Source: Microvirga lotononidis
Lineage (GTDB): Bacteria > Pseudomonadota > Alphaproteobacteria > Rhizobiales > Beijerinckiaceae
DNA: 64,000 nucleotides
Assembly (NCBI RefSeq): GCF_034627025.1
Contig: NZ_CP141048.1
Coordinates: 2,430,001-2,494,000, forward strand
Direction: 5' to 3'
In this document: piece by piece, positions 45,101-52,871 of the stretch
Numbering within the stretch: the stretch's first letter is position 1
Layout: each line of letters starts with the position of its first letter
Notes under the pieces: model-generated
The model's input: only the letters and a program-made list of their open reading frames with translations
Database searches by the model: none
What the model was told of the DNA's origin: nothing
Program-made: the position numbers and the translations under genes

Positions 45101-46709
45101 CGGCGGCGGCAACGATACCATCGTCTGGAATGCGACCTCGACGACCATCTTCGGCGTCACGTTCGAGACCTCTCAGGATGGACGCGACTTCGTCGATGGT
45201 GGGGATGGCGTCGATACCTTCGATGTGAACGGAAGCGGGCTGTCCGAGACGTTCCGGGTGTATTCCCGCGATGCCGCGATCGCGGCGGGCATCACCAATC
45301 TCGTCGCCGCCACGGAGATCGTCGTCACCCGCACGGTGAACGGCAACACCTCCGTGATTGCCGAACTCGACAACATCGAGGAGATCATCATCGGAACCCG
45401 CGAGGTGACGGTGCCGGGCGGTCCGGTCGGAGGCAATGCCGGCGGGAACGACACGGTCCAGATCATCGGCGACTTCACGGGAACGAGCCTGGCTCTGAAC
45501 ACCATCACGGTGAACGGGACCAGCGATGCCGATACGGTCGACATCTCGCAGCTCACTTCGGCACACCGGATCGTGTTCCGCTCCAACGGAGGCAACGATA
45601 CCATCATCGGCACGCTGCGGGAGCAGGACGTGATCGAACTCGAACCCGGCCGCAAGGCGGACGAGTACGAGTGGGAGGACAACGACGATGGGACGACGAC
45701 GATCACCTCCGGCGTCCATCGGGTAACCTTCCGGTGCGAAGGGGGGCGCAGGCCGAACCTCTGCGAAGTCCCGCTGACGCCACAGCCTGAGACCCCGACG
45801 CAGCCCGAAGTTCCGAATAACCCCGGAACTCCGACGCAGCCCAACCCACCGGCGGATCCGGTCACGCCGGCGACGCCGACGACACCCGAGACCCCGAGCA
45901 ATCCGATCCCGATCTCTCCGACCCAGCCGGAGGCGCCTGCGAGCATCGTCCTCAAAGGTTCGTCGCGGAGCGAGACTCTCAGGGGTGACGACGGAAGCGA
46001 CCGGCTGGACGGCGGGCGTGGCCACGACAAGCTCTACGGTGGTGCCGGCGACGACCACCTGATCGGTGGGGACGGCAACGATCGTCTCGACGGCGGCACC
46101 GGCAACGACCGGATGGACGGCGGCCGGGGCAACGATGTCTACGTCGTCGACAGTGCCGGCGACCGGGTCATCGAGCGCAGTGGCCAGGGCATCGACACCG
46201 TCAGGAGCAGCGTGTCCTACTCGCTTGCCGGAACTCACGTGGAGAAGCTCGTCCTTACCGGATCGGGCGACATCAACGGCACCGGCAACCATCTGGACAA
46301 CAGCCTCACGGGCAATGCCGGAAACAACATCCTCAAGGGTGGCTCGGGCAGCGATGTGCTGAAAGGCATGGCCGGGGATGACCAACTCCATGGCGGATCC
46401 GGTCGGGATATCCTCAACGGCGGATCGGGCAATGATCTGCTGAAGGGCGGATCCGGCAACGACCGGCTGACCGGAGGCTCGGGTCAGGACACCTTCGTCT
46501 TCGAGAAGAACGGCGGCTGGGACACGGTCACCGACTTCCGAAACGGTCAGGACAGGATCGACGCGAGGGGCCTGGTCGGCGTGGACAAAGTGTCCGACCT
46601 GACCGTGACGCAACTCGGCCACGACGCGATGGTCTCACACGGTTCCGACATCCTTATCCTGAAGGGTGTCAACGCATCCGATCTCGACAACAGCGACTTC
46701 ATCTTCTGA
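39135..46709 (+). CDS. Giant RTX haem peroxidase (animal-type peroxidase, type I secreted)
   Basis: A 2,524-residue protein without signal peptide. Residues 1-170 contain the start of an animal-type peroxidase fold (VDGTYNNLVEGRETWGAADQ). An Ala/Gln-rich coiled-coil segment follows at about 175-350. The catalytic core has Asp385-His386 in FGQFFDHGLDL (distal His and haem-linking Asp), ENVGLTAIHHVFHSEHNHL, and proximal His751 in YRFGHSMLNENI. RTX repeats lie at about 1078-1230 (GEGDDTVWGYEGNDTIEAGYG). Beta-sandwich and cadherin-like modules span about 1570-1957, with more RTX around 1960-2010. A Pro/Thr linker is at about 2215-2270. The C-terminal RTX block and secretion-signal region end DNSDFIF. 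A secretion ATPase and adaptor follow. It probably oxidises halides or organic substrates outside the cell or in the biofilm matrix. Confidence 0.93.
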   Translation: MVNLVKHDLEFILKQIKVAERHAAGEDLTALVAEAGGMDPNAATTPTQAFLLPYGLRTVDGTYNNLVEGRETWGAADQPFPDMSSPDYLNEGDDSMMFGTPANPVWLTNNNYTPGSATGSPMLAPGTVVDADPRLISNLVADQTLDNPAAIGAALTYAGITGAAQMAAIKQIQDARAVIADAVADAGSASGAISGLQAAVTAAATAVTEAEVALATAQEQNQANQDVLAAAQIELAAAQAAVDEVQAIFDGLIAGGVTPDELAAFNEANANLLIVQDVLNDKQQVKNEAQAVADASAGAVAAAQAGLVTKTAQLATAQDSLSAGQTNAQTATAAIDAAKLALANLLAEKGIVMDGSTVLIPNVSPDIGDSAPYNSLFTLFGQFFDHGLDLIAKGGSGTVYIPLSPDDPLYNPATPHTNFMVMTRASRDADGDTVNVTTPWVDQNQTYTSHASHQVFLREYTTDASGRTVATGRLLDGDRGLATWADVKEQARTMLGIDLTDANVGKVPLLRTDPYGNFVPDPQTGFAQVIVGLGPDGVPNTSDDIVVSGTPNAPASLVNAILTGHAFLDDIAHAAVPVIVGGVLQKDGDSAVGYANADGSTTGLVNSRGSNTAYDNELLDAHYITGDGRGNENVGLTAIHHVFHSEHNHLVDQVRSVVLASGDLAFLNEWLRIPVSAIPTDPTAIAGLQWDGERLFQAARFTNEMEYQHLVFEEFARKMQPDVDAFVFEPSVDINPAIFAEFAQAVYRFGHSMLNENIDTIDANGNPFSMKLFDGFLNPLGFGATDANGNVTIDHEQAAGAIMRGMSRQHGNEIDEFVTHVLRNQLVGIPLDLAALNIARGRDLGLPSLNEARAQFYQMSGQDSQLKPYVSWTDFALNLQNSLSIINFIAAYGKHPLIEAATTLEAKRAAATLLVLGGTGAPADRLDFLNATGAWTAQNSGLNDIDLWIGGLAEKKMDFGGMLGSTFSFVFEAQLESLQDADRFYYLSRVQGLNLLNELENNSMTDIIMRNTDLGDEGRTALPGDIFATPAYTLEIIRSKQIGADPVWDNPILQALTPLVVRKDLDGDGDDDVLIYNGTDHVVMGGSAEDDYIVAGEGDDTVWGYEGNDTIEAGYGVDIIHGGKGDDIITNAGTDIGMTDKLHGEEGNDVIQGGSGLALIFGNQGQDFLIAGPDGKQVFGGTDNDFILGGDGGDFLLGNEGDDWIEGGARFDVIAGENSELFFNSTIIGHDVLNGGASDTDYDAESGDDIMFQGEGIQRNNGMAGFDWAIHKGDAVAANSDLGIPIFDNQEAFILRDRFDLVEGLSGWKHNDILTGRVAAVNTRAEATGTAAIPGPNSPLESFSNDLLQKNVHLIAGLDQLVAHRTRIPVVDAQGRPVLDKNGNPELIVLDTSQAADIILGGGGSDTIKGFAGDDIIDGDKWLNVRIRIVKDGVTYTADGMTEKVYFESDYEHGAPKAGAVAQFGGKTLDALMLSATLNPGQLSIVREIVDGDLDNSAIDVAVYGDLRANYTITSNADGSVTVQHVTVTVETDPTTGNNRVSDGTDRLFNIEKLRFADVEVNVTPPKLSLHAFDAGGNYADNFNSAFYSRSDGSRPWATNWIETGDDGSATSLNGQIQITGGALRFDQGDGASIQRGLNLAGVATARLTYSVAEQGLDNGEQVEVWFSRDGSAWTLIETIGGATNGGNRGFDISGPFTAGAAIRFVASGINANNEFVNIDNLSVSVLVPATAPTVNYATSFTEGGAAVAISSNPGIIDDAAQMVSARIVLTNAQAADELNFGTLPAGISATVDTSVAGRITVNLTGTASLVAYQRAIQAVTFDNNSDNPVAGSRVIQVTVNDGIMDSNVATTTVNVIAVNDPVNANNDTIITNIVNGPIVVPEWVLLSNDTDPDGPALDITAVSNPNGLGNLSLTANPGSVTFTDTGTAGGSFNYTVSDGGSPVRTDTASVTVTRDTNPVDGTTGNNILIGDGSGSTFDGHTGNDTILAGGGNDTIVWNATSTTIFGVTFETSQDGRDFVDGGDGVDTFDVNGSGLSETFRVYSRDAAIAAGITNLVAATEIVVTRTVNGNTSVIAELDNIEEIIIGTREVTVPGGPVGGNAGGNDTVQIIGDFTGTSLALNTITVNGTSDADTVDISQLTSAHRIVFRSNGGNDTIIGTLREQDVIELEPGRKADEYEWEDNDDGTTTITSGVHRVTFRCEGGRRPNLCEVPLTPQPETPTQPEVPNNPGTPTQPNPPADPVTPATPTTPETPSNPIPISPTQPEAPASIVLKGSSRSETLRGDDGSDRLDGGRGHDKLYGGAGDDHLIGGDGNDRLDGGTGNDRMDGGRGNDVYVVDSAGDRVIERSGQGIDTVRSSVSYSLAGTHVEKLVLTGSGDINGTGNHLDNSLTGNAGNNILKGGSGSDVLKGMAGDDQLHGGSGRDILNGGSGNDLLKGGSGNDRLTGGSGQDTFVFEKNGGWDTVTDFRNGQDRIDARGLVGVDKVSDLTVTQLGHDAMVSHGSDILILKGVNASDLDNSDFIF

Positions 46710-46734
46710 TGCGGTTTGTCTGAGATCGCGATGG

Positions 46735-46776
46735 TCCCGCCGGGAGGGTTAGCCCCCCAAAATTCTCCCGGCGGGA
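46735..46776 (+). terminator. Strong hairpin between RTX gene and secretion genes
   Basis: TCCCGCCGGGAG and CTCCCGGCGGGA form a perfect 12-bp stem around an 18-base loop, 25 bp after the peroxidase stop. No T-run follows. It may be a partial terminator or a 3'-end stabiliser that lets the cargo message exceed that of the secretion genes, or simply end the cargo transcript. Confidence 0.6.
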
Positions 46777-46857
46777 TCTCAAACCAATGGACTGCTGGAA
46801 ATTTTCCGATGTCGAAGCTGAGCACCTCTGCCGGTGCGCTCTTCCGAGGCAACGCCG

Positions 46858-48618
46858 ATGACCAATCCGCTTAAAGGCCGTCTTAGTATCGTCGCTTCCT
46901 GCCGTGGCGCCTTCCTCGGCGTCGCGGTGCTGAGCGGCTTGATCAACCTTCTCTACCTGTCGGGCTCCATTTTCATGATGGAGGTCTACGACCGGGTCCT
47001 GCCCAGCCGCAGCATCCCGACGTTGGTCGGGCTCTCCATCATCATCGTCGTGCTCTATCTCTTTCAAGGCCTGTTCGACATGGTGCGAGGCCGGATTCTC
47101 GCCCGGGTCGGTGCCGCGCTCGACGAGGACCTGAGCCAGAAAGTGTTTCAGGGCCAGCTCGCCGCGCCGATCAAAGGCAAGGCGGAAGGCGACGGGCAGC
47201 AGCCCCTCCGCGATCTCGATCAGCTCCGGGCCTTCCTCGCTGGAGGCGGGCCGTCGGCGCTCTTCGACCTGCCGTGGATGCCGCTCTACCTGTTCATCTG
47301 CTTCGCGTTCCATCCTTGGCTCGGAGCCGTCGCTTTGGGCGGCGCGATCGTCCTCGTCGCGATCACTCTTCTGACCGAGTTCTTCACGCGGGAAGCCTCG
47401 AAGGCTGCTGTGAGTGCTGCTCTGGTCAGGAATGGGATCTCCGATGGGGCGCGTCGAAATGCAGAGGTCGTCCACGCCATGGGCATGGCGCAGCGGATCG
47501 GAACCCGCTGGAGCCAGGCCAATGCGACCTATCTGTCCTATCAGCAGAAGACATCCGACGTGGCCGGCGGCTTCGGCGCCATGTCGAAGGTTCTGAGAAT
47601 GCTGCTGCAATCGGCCGTTCTCGCGCTCGGTGCCTATCTCGTCATCGACGGCCAAGCGACGGGCGGCATCATGATCGCCAGTTCGATCCTGACGTCGCGG
47701 GCTTTGGCGCCTGTCGAACTCGCCATCGCCAACTGGAAAGGCTTCGTGAGCGCGCGCCAGGGCTGGCATCGGCTCAAGACTCTTCTGGACGCCAATGCGA
47801 GCGTCGAGGCGCCCTTGAAGCTGCCCGCGCCACGATCCGTTCTTTCCCTCGAGAATGCGGGAACCGGAGCTCCGGGCGGCCAACGCTTCGCCATCCAGGA
47901 CGTCGCATTTCAACTGAATGCGGGAAGCGGGCTTGGAGTCATCGGACCGAGCGCATCCGGGAAGTCTTCCCTCGCCCGTATGATCGTCGGTGTCTGGCCG
48001 ACATGGCGGGGCAAGGTCCGCCTGGATGGAGCCGCGCTGGAGCAGTGGCTGCCGGAGGATCTGGGACGCCACATCGGCTACCTGCCGCAGGACGTCGAGC
48101 TCTTCGCCGGGAGCGTGGCGCAGAACATCGCACGCTTCGATCCGGATCCGAAGCCCGAGGCCATCATCGAGGCCGCCAAGTTCGCCAATGTGCACGAGAT
48201 GATCCTGCAGCTCCCGGACGGCTACGAGACGCAGGTCGGCGAGGCCGGTGCCGCGCTCTCTGGGGGACAGCGGCAGCGTATCGCTCTGGCCCGGGCTCTC
48301 TACGGCAATCCGTTCCTCGTGGTGCTCGACGAGCCGAACTCCAACCTCGACAACGAGGGGGAGCAGGCTCTGACCGCAGCCATCATGAGCATCAGGGCCC
48401 GGGGCGGCGTGGTGATCGTGATCGCTCACCGTCCCAGCGCCCTTGCCGGTGTCGACATGGTTCTCGTGATGGGTGAGGGGCATGTGCAAACCTTCGGCCA
48501 CAAGGACGAGGTTCTGAGCAAGGTCCTGCGTCCCGTGCCGGCGGCACAGGCGTCCGAACCGCGGGTCGCTCCCGTCACACCGTTGAAAGTCGTCGAAGAT
48601 CTGGGAGTTGCGTCATGA
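46858..48618 (+). CDS. Type I secretion system ABC permease/ATPase
   Basis: A 586-residue fused membrane/ATPase protein of the PrtD/HlyB type, without the N-terminal C39-like domain. Membrane helices begin GAFLGVAVLSGLINLLYLSG and include the PrtD motif MMEVYDRVLPSRSIPTLVGLS. Walker A GPSASGKSS is at 363-371 and the signature LSGGQRQR starts at 467. Walker B is VVLDEPNSNLD, whose PNS(N)LD wording is characteristic of PrtD-like exporters. The start MTNPLKGRLS has GAGG at 8-bp spacing; an in-frame GTG at 46834 is a weaker option. It is coupled to the adaptor gene by ATGA and should export the RTX peroxidase. Confidence 0.93.
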   Translation: MTNPLKGRLSIVASCRGAFLGVAVLSGLINLLYLSGSIFMMEVYDRVLPSRSIPTLVGLSIIIVVLYLFQGLFDMVRGRILARVGAALDEDLSQKVFQGQLAAPIKGKAEGDGQQPLRDLDQLRAFLAGGGPSALFDLPWMPLYLFICFAFHPWLGAVALGGAIVLVAITLLTEFFTREASKAAVSAALVRNGISDGARRNAEVVHAMGMAQRIGTRWSQANATYLSYQQKTSDVAGGFGAMSKVLRMLLQSAVLALGAYLVIDGQATGGIMIASSILTSRALAPVELAIANWKGFVSARQGWHRLKTLLDANASVEAPLKLPAPRSVLSLENAGTGAPGGQRFAIQDVAFQLNAGSGLGVIGPSASGKSSLARMIVGVWPTWRGKVRLDGAALEQWLPEDLGRHIGYLPQDVELFAGSVAQNIARFDPDPKPEAIIEAAKFANVHEMILQLPDGYETQVGEAGAALSGGQRQRIALARALYGNPFLVVLDEPNSNLDNEGEQALTAAIMSIRARGGVVIVIAHRPSALAGVDMVLVMGEGHVQTFGHKDEVLSKVLRPVPAAQASEPRVAPVTPLKVVEDLGVAS

Positions 48619-49925
48619 GTCACGCACAGAAGGCAAGCGCCCGTACATCCATCCGCCGTCATACCTTGCTCGGCTTGTCGGCCGCACTCTTCCTTGTCGG
48701 CGGGCTCGGCGGCTGGGCCGTGGTGACGGAGCTGTCCGGAGCGGTCGTGGCGCCGGGAGCCGTGGTGGTGGACAGTCACGTCAAGAAGGTCCAGCATCCG
48801 ACCGGCGGCGTCGTGGGCGAGATCCATGCCCGTGACGGAGACCGCGTTCGAGCGGGAGACATCGTGATCCGGCTCGACGAGACGGTCGCCCGCGCCAATC
48901 TCGCAATGGTGTCCAAGAGCCTGGACGAGCTCGCGGCCCGCCAGGGGCGCCTCGAATCCGAGCGGGATGGGGCGAGGGACATCACTTTTCCCGCGGCCCT
49001 CAGAAGCCGTCTCGACGAGACTGACATCGTCGAACTGACCCGAAGCGAGACCCGGGTTTTCGAGTCTCGCCGCGAAGCGCGCGAAGGGCAGAAGGCGCAG
49101 CTCAAGGAGCGGATCGCGCAGCTGCAGGAGCAGATCGACGGGCTCGATCTCCAGGCGGCCGCGAAGGCCGACGAGATCCAGCTCATTCAAAGCGAACTGA
49201 GCGGCGTCGAGCAGCTCTGGCGGAAGAACCTCGTTCCCATCACCCGCGTGACGGCGCTCAAGCGGGAGGAGACGCGCCTGCGCGGCGAACGCGGGCAGCT
49301 CATCTCGAACATCGCGCAGTCGAAAGGCCGGATCAGCGAAACGGCGCTCCAGATCCTGCAGATCGAGCAGGATCTCAAGAGCGAAGTCTCGAAGGAGTTG
49401 CGTGAGGTTCAGGCCAAGATCGCCGAACTGGTCGAGCGCCGCGTGGCGGCCGAGGATCAGCTGAAGCGGATCGACATCCGGGCGCCGCAGGATGGGTTCG
49501 TGCATCAATCGATGGTCCACACGGTGGGCGGCGTCATCAATGCCGGCGAACCTCTGATGATGATCGTTCCCGAGTCCGACGAGCTCTCGATCGAAGTGAA
49601 GGTCTCGCCGCAGGACATCGATCAGCTGCGGCCGGGACTCGACACGGTCCTGCGCCTCTCAGCCTTCAACCAGCGCACCACACCGGAGATCAAGGGCAGG
49701 GTGAGCCTGATCGCGGCCGATCTGGTGACGGATCAGCGCTCGGGCATCCAGTACTATCCGGTGCGGGTGGCCTTCGCGGATGGGGAGCGCGATCGCCTCG
49801 GCGCTCTCAAGCTCATGCCCGGCATGCCCGTGGAAGGCTTCATCCAGACAGGCTACCGCACGGTCTTCTCGTACCTGACGAAGCCTATCGCCGACAACAT
49901 GGCGAAGGCATTCCGCGAGGAATAA
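48615..49925 (+). CDS. Type I secretion membrane fusion protein (HlyD/PrtE family)
   Basis: A 436-residue periplasmic adaptor. One N-terminal transmembrane segment (LLGLSAALFLVGGLGGWAVV) is followed by the lipoyl-like half VVDSHVKKVQHPTGGVVGEI. A long coiled-coil hairpin spans about residues 95-285 (EGQKAQLKERIAQLQEQIDG and onward). A beta-barrel domain with DIRAPQDGFVHQSMVHTVGG and a C-terminal GMPVEGFIQTGYRTVFSYL ending follow. It connects the ABC exporter with a TolC-type outer-membrane channel, which must be encoded elsewhere as none is nearby. Confidence 0.93.
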   Translation: MSHAQKASARTSIRRHTLLGLSAALFLVGGLGGWAVVTELSGAVVAPGAVVVDSHVKKVQHPTGGVVGEIHARDGDRVRAGDIVIRLDETVARANLAMVSKSLDELAARQGRLESERDGARDITFPAALRSRLDETDIVELTRSETRVFESRREAREGQKAQLKERIAQLQEQIDGLDLQAAAKADEIQLIQSELSGVEQLWRKNLVPITRVTALKREETRLRGERGQLISNIAQSKGRISETALQILQIEQDLKSEVSKELREVQAKIAELVERRVAAEDQLKRIDIRAPQDGFVHQSMVHTVGGVINAGEPLMMIVPESDELSIEVKVSPQDIDQLRPGLDTVLRLSAFNQRTTPEIKGRVSLIAADLVTDQRSGIQYYPVRVAFADGERDRLGALKLMPGMPVEGFIQTGYRTVFSYLTKPIADNMAKAFREE

Positions 49926-49957
49926 GGGTTGCCCGAACCGGAGTCGCGAGACACCGG

Positions 49958-50668
49958 TCAACGGCCCGCATCGGTCCTCTGGTGCGTTTCGATGTAGGTC
50001 TGCAGGGATTTCCCCACATCCTCGATATGCGTCCTGAGAAGAGCACACGCCTCTGCGACCTGTCCGGCCTCGCAGAGGCGCACCAGCGCGGCATGCTCGG
50101 TCTCCGCGCGCTTCATCCCGTCCGTGAGGGAGAGCTGCAGCCGGGTATGCCTGTCGCATTCCTGCAGGAGGTTGGCCACGATCGCCGAGGTGCGCGGCTG
50201 CCCGGCGTGACGGTACAGCAGCATGTGGAACTGCGTATTCAGCTCGCCCCAGCGCCGGACATGGTTCGCCCGAAGTTCGGCGCTGTATTCCTGGAGGATC
50301 CGGTTGAGCTGATCGTAGTCGCCTGCGGTCAGCTGCCTGGCGGAGGCCTCCAGCAGGCGGGGCTCCAGGAGCACCCTCAAGGCAAACAGCTCCTGGACTT
50401 CCTCCATGGACAGTTCGGACACGATGGCGCCCCGGTGAGGGTGGATCTTGACCAGCCCCTCCGCCTCAAGCTGCATCAGGGCCTCCCGAACGGGAATGCG
50501 GCTCACGCCGAACTCGCCCGCCAGGGCATCCTGCCGCAGGGGGGACCCCGCCCTGAACTCGCCATCGAGAATCCGCTCGCGCAGACTTTCCGCAACGGCA
50601 GCGGCAATCGTCCGGTGCTGAAGGGACTTCTGCGCGGTCCTGGGAGATGGCTTGGTTTCAAGAGTCAT
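49958..50668 (-). CDS. GntR-family regulator (FCD) of the hydroxyproline cluster
   Basis: A 236-residue regulator. The winged HTH (about residues 25-90) has LRERILDGEFRAGSPLRQDA and FGVSRIPVREALMQLEAEGL. The FCD domain has FALRVLLEPRLLEASARQLT, and later the His-containing ELNTQFHMLLYRHAG and AETEHAALVRLCEAG segments that bind a metal or carboxylate ligand. It is divergent from the DapA-family gene, with an inverted repeat between them. By context it should sense hydroxyproline or a derived intermediate. The start MTLETKPSPR is used rather than the open frame to 50719. Confidence 0.9.
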   Translation of the reverse strand: MTLETKPSPRTAQKSLQHRTIAAAVAESLRERILDGEFRAGSPLRQDALAGEFGVSRIPVREALMQLEAEGLVKIHPHRGAIVSELSMEEVQELFALRVLLEPRLLEASARQLTAGDYDQLNRILQEYSAELRANHVRRWGELNTQFHMLLYRHAGQPRTSAIVANLLQECDRHTRLQLSLTDGMKRAETEHAALVRLCEAGQVAEACALLRTHIEDVGKSLQTYIETHQRTDAGR

Positions 50669-50736
50669 GACTCGAGCTATCACTGAACGTCCAGGAACGC
50701 ATCCATAGCAGCGCCCCAAGAGATTGGCTTGACAAG

Positions 50737-50756
50737 GTAGATTTTATACAATCTAC
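50737..50756. promoter_or_regulatory. Inverted repeat GTAGATT-N6-AATCTAC, probable GntR operator
   Basis: Exact 7-bp arms flank TTATAC, giving a 20-bp dyad. A TTGACA hexamer (50729-50734) lies directly before it, and a TACAAT (50754-50759) overlaps its right arm, so the dyad would sit between or over promoter elements of the DapA-family gene. This is a classic repressor placement. Confidence 0.55.
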
Positions 50757-50795
50757 AATAATGCCTCCGAATGTCCAGAGTGGGAGAAGGACGGC

Positions 50796-51722
50796 ATGGC
50801 GAGGATCGGTTGGGAAGGGGTATTCCCTGCGGTGACCACCCAGTTCAAGGCGAATTACGACTTGGATATCGAGGCCACCGCCAGGGTGATGGACGGCTTG
50901 ATCCGGGACGGCGTCTCCGGGTTGATCGTCTGCGGAACGGTCGGCGAAAACACGTCGCTCAGCCGCTCCGAAAAGGTGGCCGTCATGGAAACGGCGAAGG
51001 CCGTCTCCGGCGGCCGGGTGCCGGTGATCGCCGGCATCGCCGAATTCACCACCCCATTCGCCTGTGAGGTCGCGAAGGAGGCTGCCCGCGTGGGCCTCGA
51101 CGGCGTCATGGTCATGCCCGCGCTCGTCTATTCCTCGAAGCCGCACGAAACGGCCGCCCATTTCCGCGGCGTCGCCAAGGCGACCGATCTGCCGGTGATG
51201 GTCTACAACAATCCGCCGATCTACAAGAACGACGTGACACCCGACATTCTGGCCTCGCTCGCCGATTGCGAAACCGTCGTGTGCTTCAAGGATTCATCCG
51301 GCGACACGCGCCGCTTCACCGACACGCGCAACATGGTCGGCGACCGCTTCGTGCTGTTCGCGGGCCTTGACGACGTGGTGGTCGAGAGCGTGATGCTCGG
51401 TGCGCAAGGCTGGATCTCCGGCATGTCGAACGCCTTTCCCCAGGAGGGCGAAACCCTGTTCCGCCTCGCGAAAGCCGGGCGCTACGAAGAGGCGCGCGCC
51501 CTTTACGATTGGTTCATGCCGCTGCTTCACCTCGATGCGAGGCCCGATCTCGTGCAATGCATCAAGCTGTGCGAGGCGATCATGGGTCGTGGCTCGGAAC
51601 TGACGCGTCCCCCGCGCCTTGCTCTGAGCGCCGGGGAGCGCGCCGAGGTCGAGGCGGTGATGGACAGGGCGCTGAAGAACCGTCCGGTCCTTCCCGATGT
51701 CGGGCTGAAGTCCGCCGCCTGA
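50796..51722 (+). CDS. DapA-family deaminase, probable 1-pyrroline-4-hydroxy-2-carboxylate deaminase (HypD-like)
   Basis: A 308-residue class I aldolase-type TIM barrel. The Schiff-base Lys165 is in VVCFKDSSGD, the catalytic Tyr137 in VYNNP, and the GTVGE motif is at 47-51. DapA-family members at hydroxyproline loci deaminate pyrroline-4-hydroxy-2-carboxylate to 2-oxoglutarate semialdehyde. The two genes that follow encode the epimerase and D-amino-acid dehydrogenase that make this substrate, which supports the assignment over lysine biosynthesis. The gap to the epimerase gene is 78 bp. Confidence 0.82.
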   Translation: MARIGWEGVFPAVTTQFKANYDLDIEATARVMDGLIRDGVSGLIVCGTVGENTSLSRSEKVAVMETAKAVSGGRVPVIAGIAEFTTPFACEVAKEAARVGLDGVMVMPALVYSSKPHETAAHFRGVAKATDLPVMVYNNPPIYKNDVTPDILASLADCETVVCFKDSSGDTRRFTDTRNMVGDRFVLFAGLDDVVVESVMLGAQGWISGMSNAFPQEGETLFRLAKAGRYEEARALYDWFMPLLHLDARPDLVQCIKLCEAIMGRGSELTRPPRLALSAGERAEVEAVMDRALKNRPVLPDVGLKSAA

Positions 51723-51800
51723 TCGAAAACGCGGCGGAGGGCCTTGATGTCCTCCGCCGTTCTGTTGTCGTTATTTGTCTTACGATCAGCGAGTGCAGCT

Positions 51801-52823
51801 ATGGCGCGCCACACCTTCTTTTGCATCGACGGCCACACCTGTGGAAACCCGGTCCGCGTAGTTTCCGGCGGCAGCATCCCGCAGCTGAAGGGCGGGACGA
51901 TGTTCGAGCGCCGTCAGCATTTTCTGGCGGAGTACGACTGGATCCGAACCGGCTTGATGTTCGAGCCCCGCGGGCACGACATGATGTCCGGCTCGATCCT
52001 CTATCCGCCGACGCGCCCCGATTGCGATGTCGGGATCCTGTTCATCGAGACGTCCGGCTGCCTCCCCATGTGTGGACATGGGACGATCGGGACCGTGACC
52101 ATCGCCCTCGAGAACGGCCTGATCCATCCCAGAACACCCGGGCTCCTGCGTCTCGATACGCCGGCCGGCGTGGTCGAGGCCCGCTATGAACAGAATGGTC
52201 CCTTCATCGAGCGGGTCCGCATCACCAACATTCCATCCTTCCTCTATGGGAATGGCTACGAGGTCGAGGTGGAAGGGCTCGGGCATCTGACGGTGGATGT
52301 CGCCTATGGCGGCAATTTCTACGCTATCGTCGAGCCGCAGCCGCTCTATTCCGATCTGGCGGACATCAATCCGTCGGACGTTCTGCGCTGGAGTCCCAAA
52401 CTGCGGGACGCCTTCAATGCGCGTTACCGGATCGCGCATCCGGAGAACCCGGACATCAACTGTCTGACCCATGTCCTGTGGACCGGACGTGCGCAGACCG
52501 CAGGCGGAACGGCCCGCAATGCCGTGTTCTATGGCGACAAGGCCATCGATCGGTCACCTTGTGGGACGGGAACATCGGCTCGCATGGCTCATCTCGCGGC
52601 ACGCGGCGATCTGAAGGAGGGCGATGCGTTCGTCCATGAGAGCATCATCGGGTCCACCTTCGTCGGACGCATCGAGGGGCGGGCAAAGGTCGGAGACCGG
52701 GATGCCATCATTCCATCCATCGAAGGATGGGCGCGGGTGACCGGCTTCAACACGATCATCATCGACGACCGCGATCCCTTTGCGAAAGGGTTCCAGGTCG
52801 TGGACCGACCTTCACACCGGTAA
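51801..52823 (+). CDS. 4-hydroxyproline 2-epimerase (proline racemase family)
   Basis: A 340-residue enzyme interconverting trans-4-hydroxy-L-proline and cis-4-hydroxy-D-proline by a two-base mechanism. Cys91 in PMCGHGTIG and Cys254 in RSPCGTGTSA are both present, which indicates an epimerase or racemase rather than the dehydratase, where one Cys is Thr. The N-terminus MARHTFFCIDGHTCGNPVRV fits the family, so the in-frame ATG at 51744 is rejected. The epimerase rather than proline racemase role is inferred from neighbours. Confidence 0.9.
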   Translation: MARHTFFCIDGHTCGNPVRVVSGGSIPQLKGGTMFERRQHFLAEYDWIRTGLMFEPRGHDMMSGSILYPPTRPDCDVGILFIETSGCLPMCGHGTIGTVTIALENGLIHPRTPGLLRLDTPAGVVEARYEQNGPFIERVRITNIPSFLYGNGYEVEVEGLGHLTVDVAYGGNFYAIVEPQPLYSDLADINPSDVLRWSPKLRDAFNARYRIAHPENPDINCLTHVLWTGRAQTAGGTARNAVFYGDKAIDRSPCGTGTSARMAHLAARGDLKEGDAFVHESIIGSTFVGRIEGRAKVGDRDAIIPSIEGWARVTGFNTIIIDDRDPFAKGFQVVDRPSHR

Positions 52824-52871
52824 CGCCTAAGCGTCAGATGCGGATCGAACTTTCTCCCGAATGGATGCACG

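Noticed and set aside
44427..46622. 731-codon minus-strand open frame
   Set aside because: Same reason: antisense of RTX repeats, whose regular codon pattern keeps the opposite strand free of stops.
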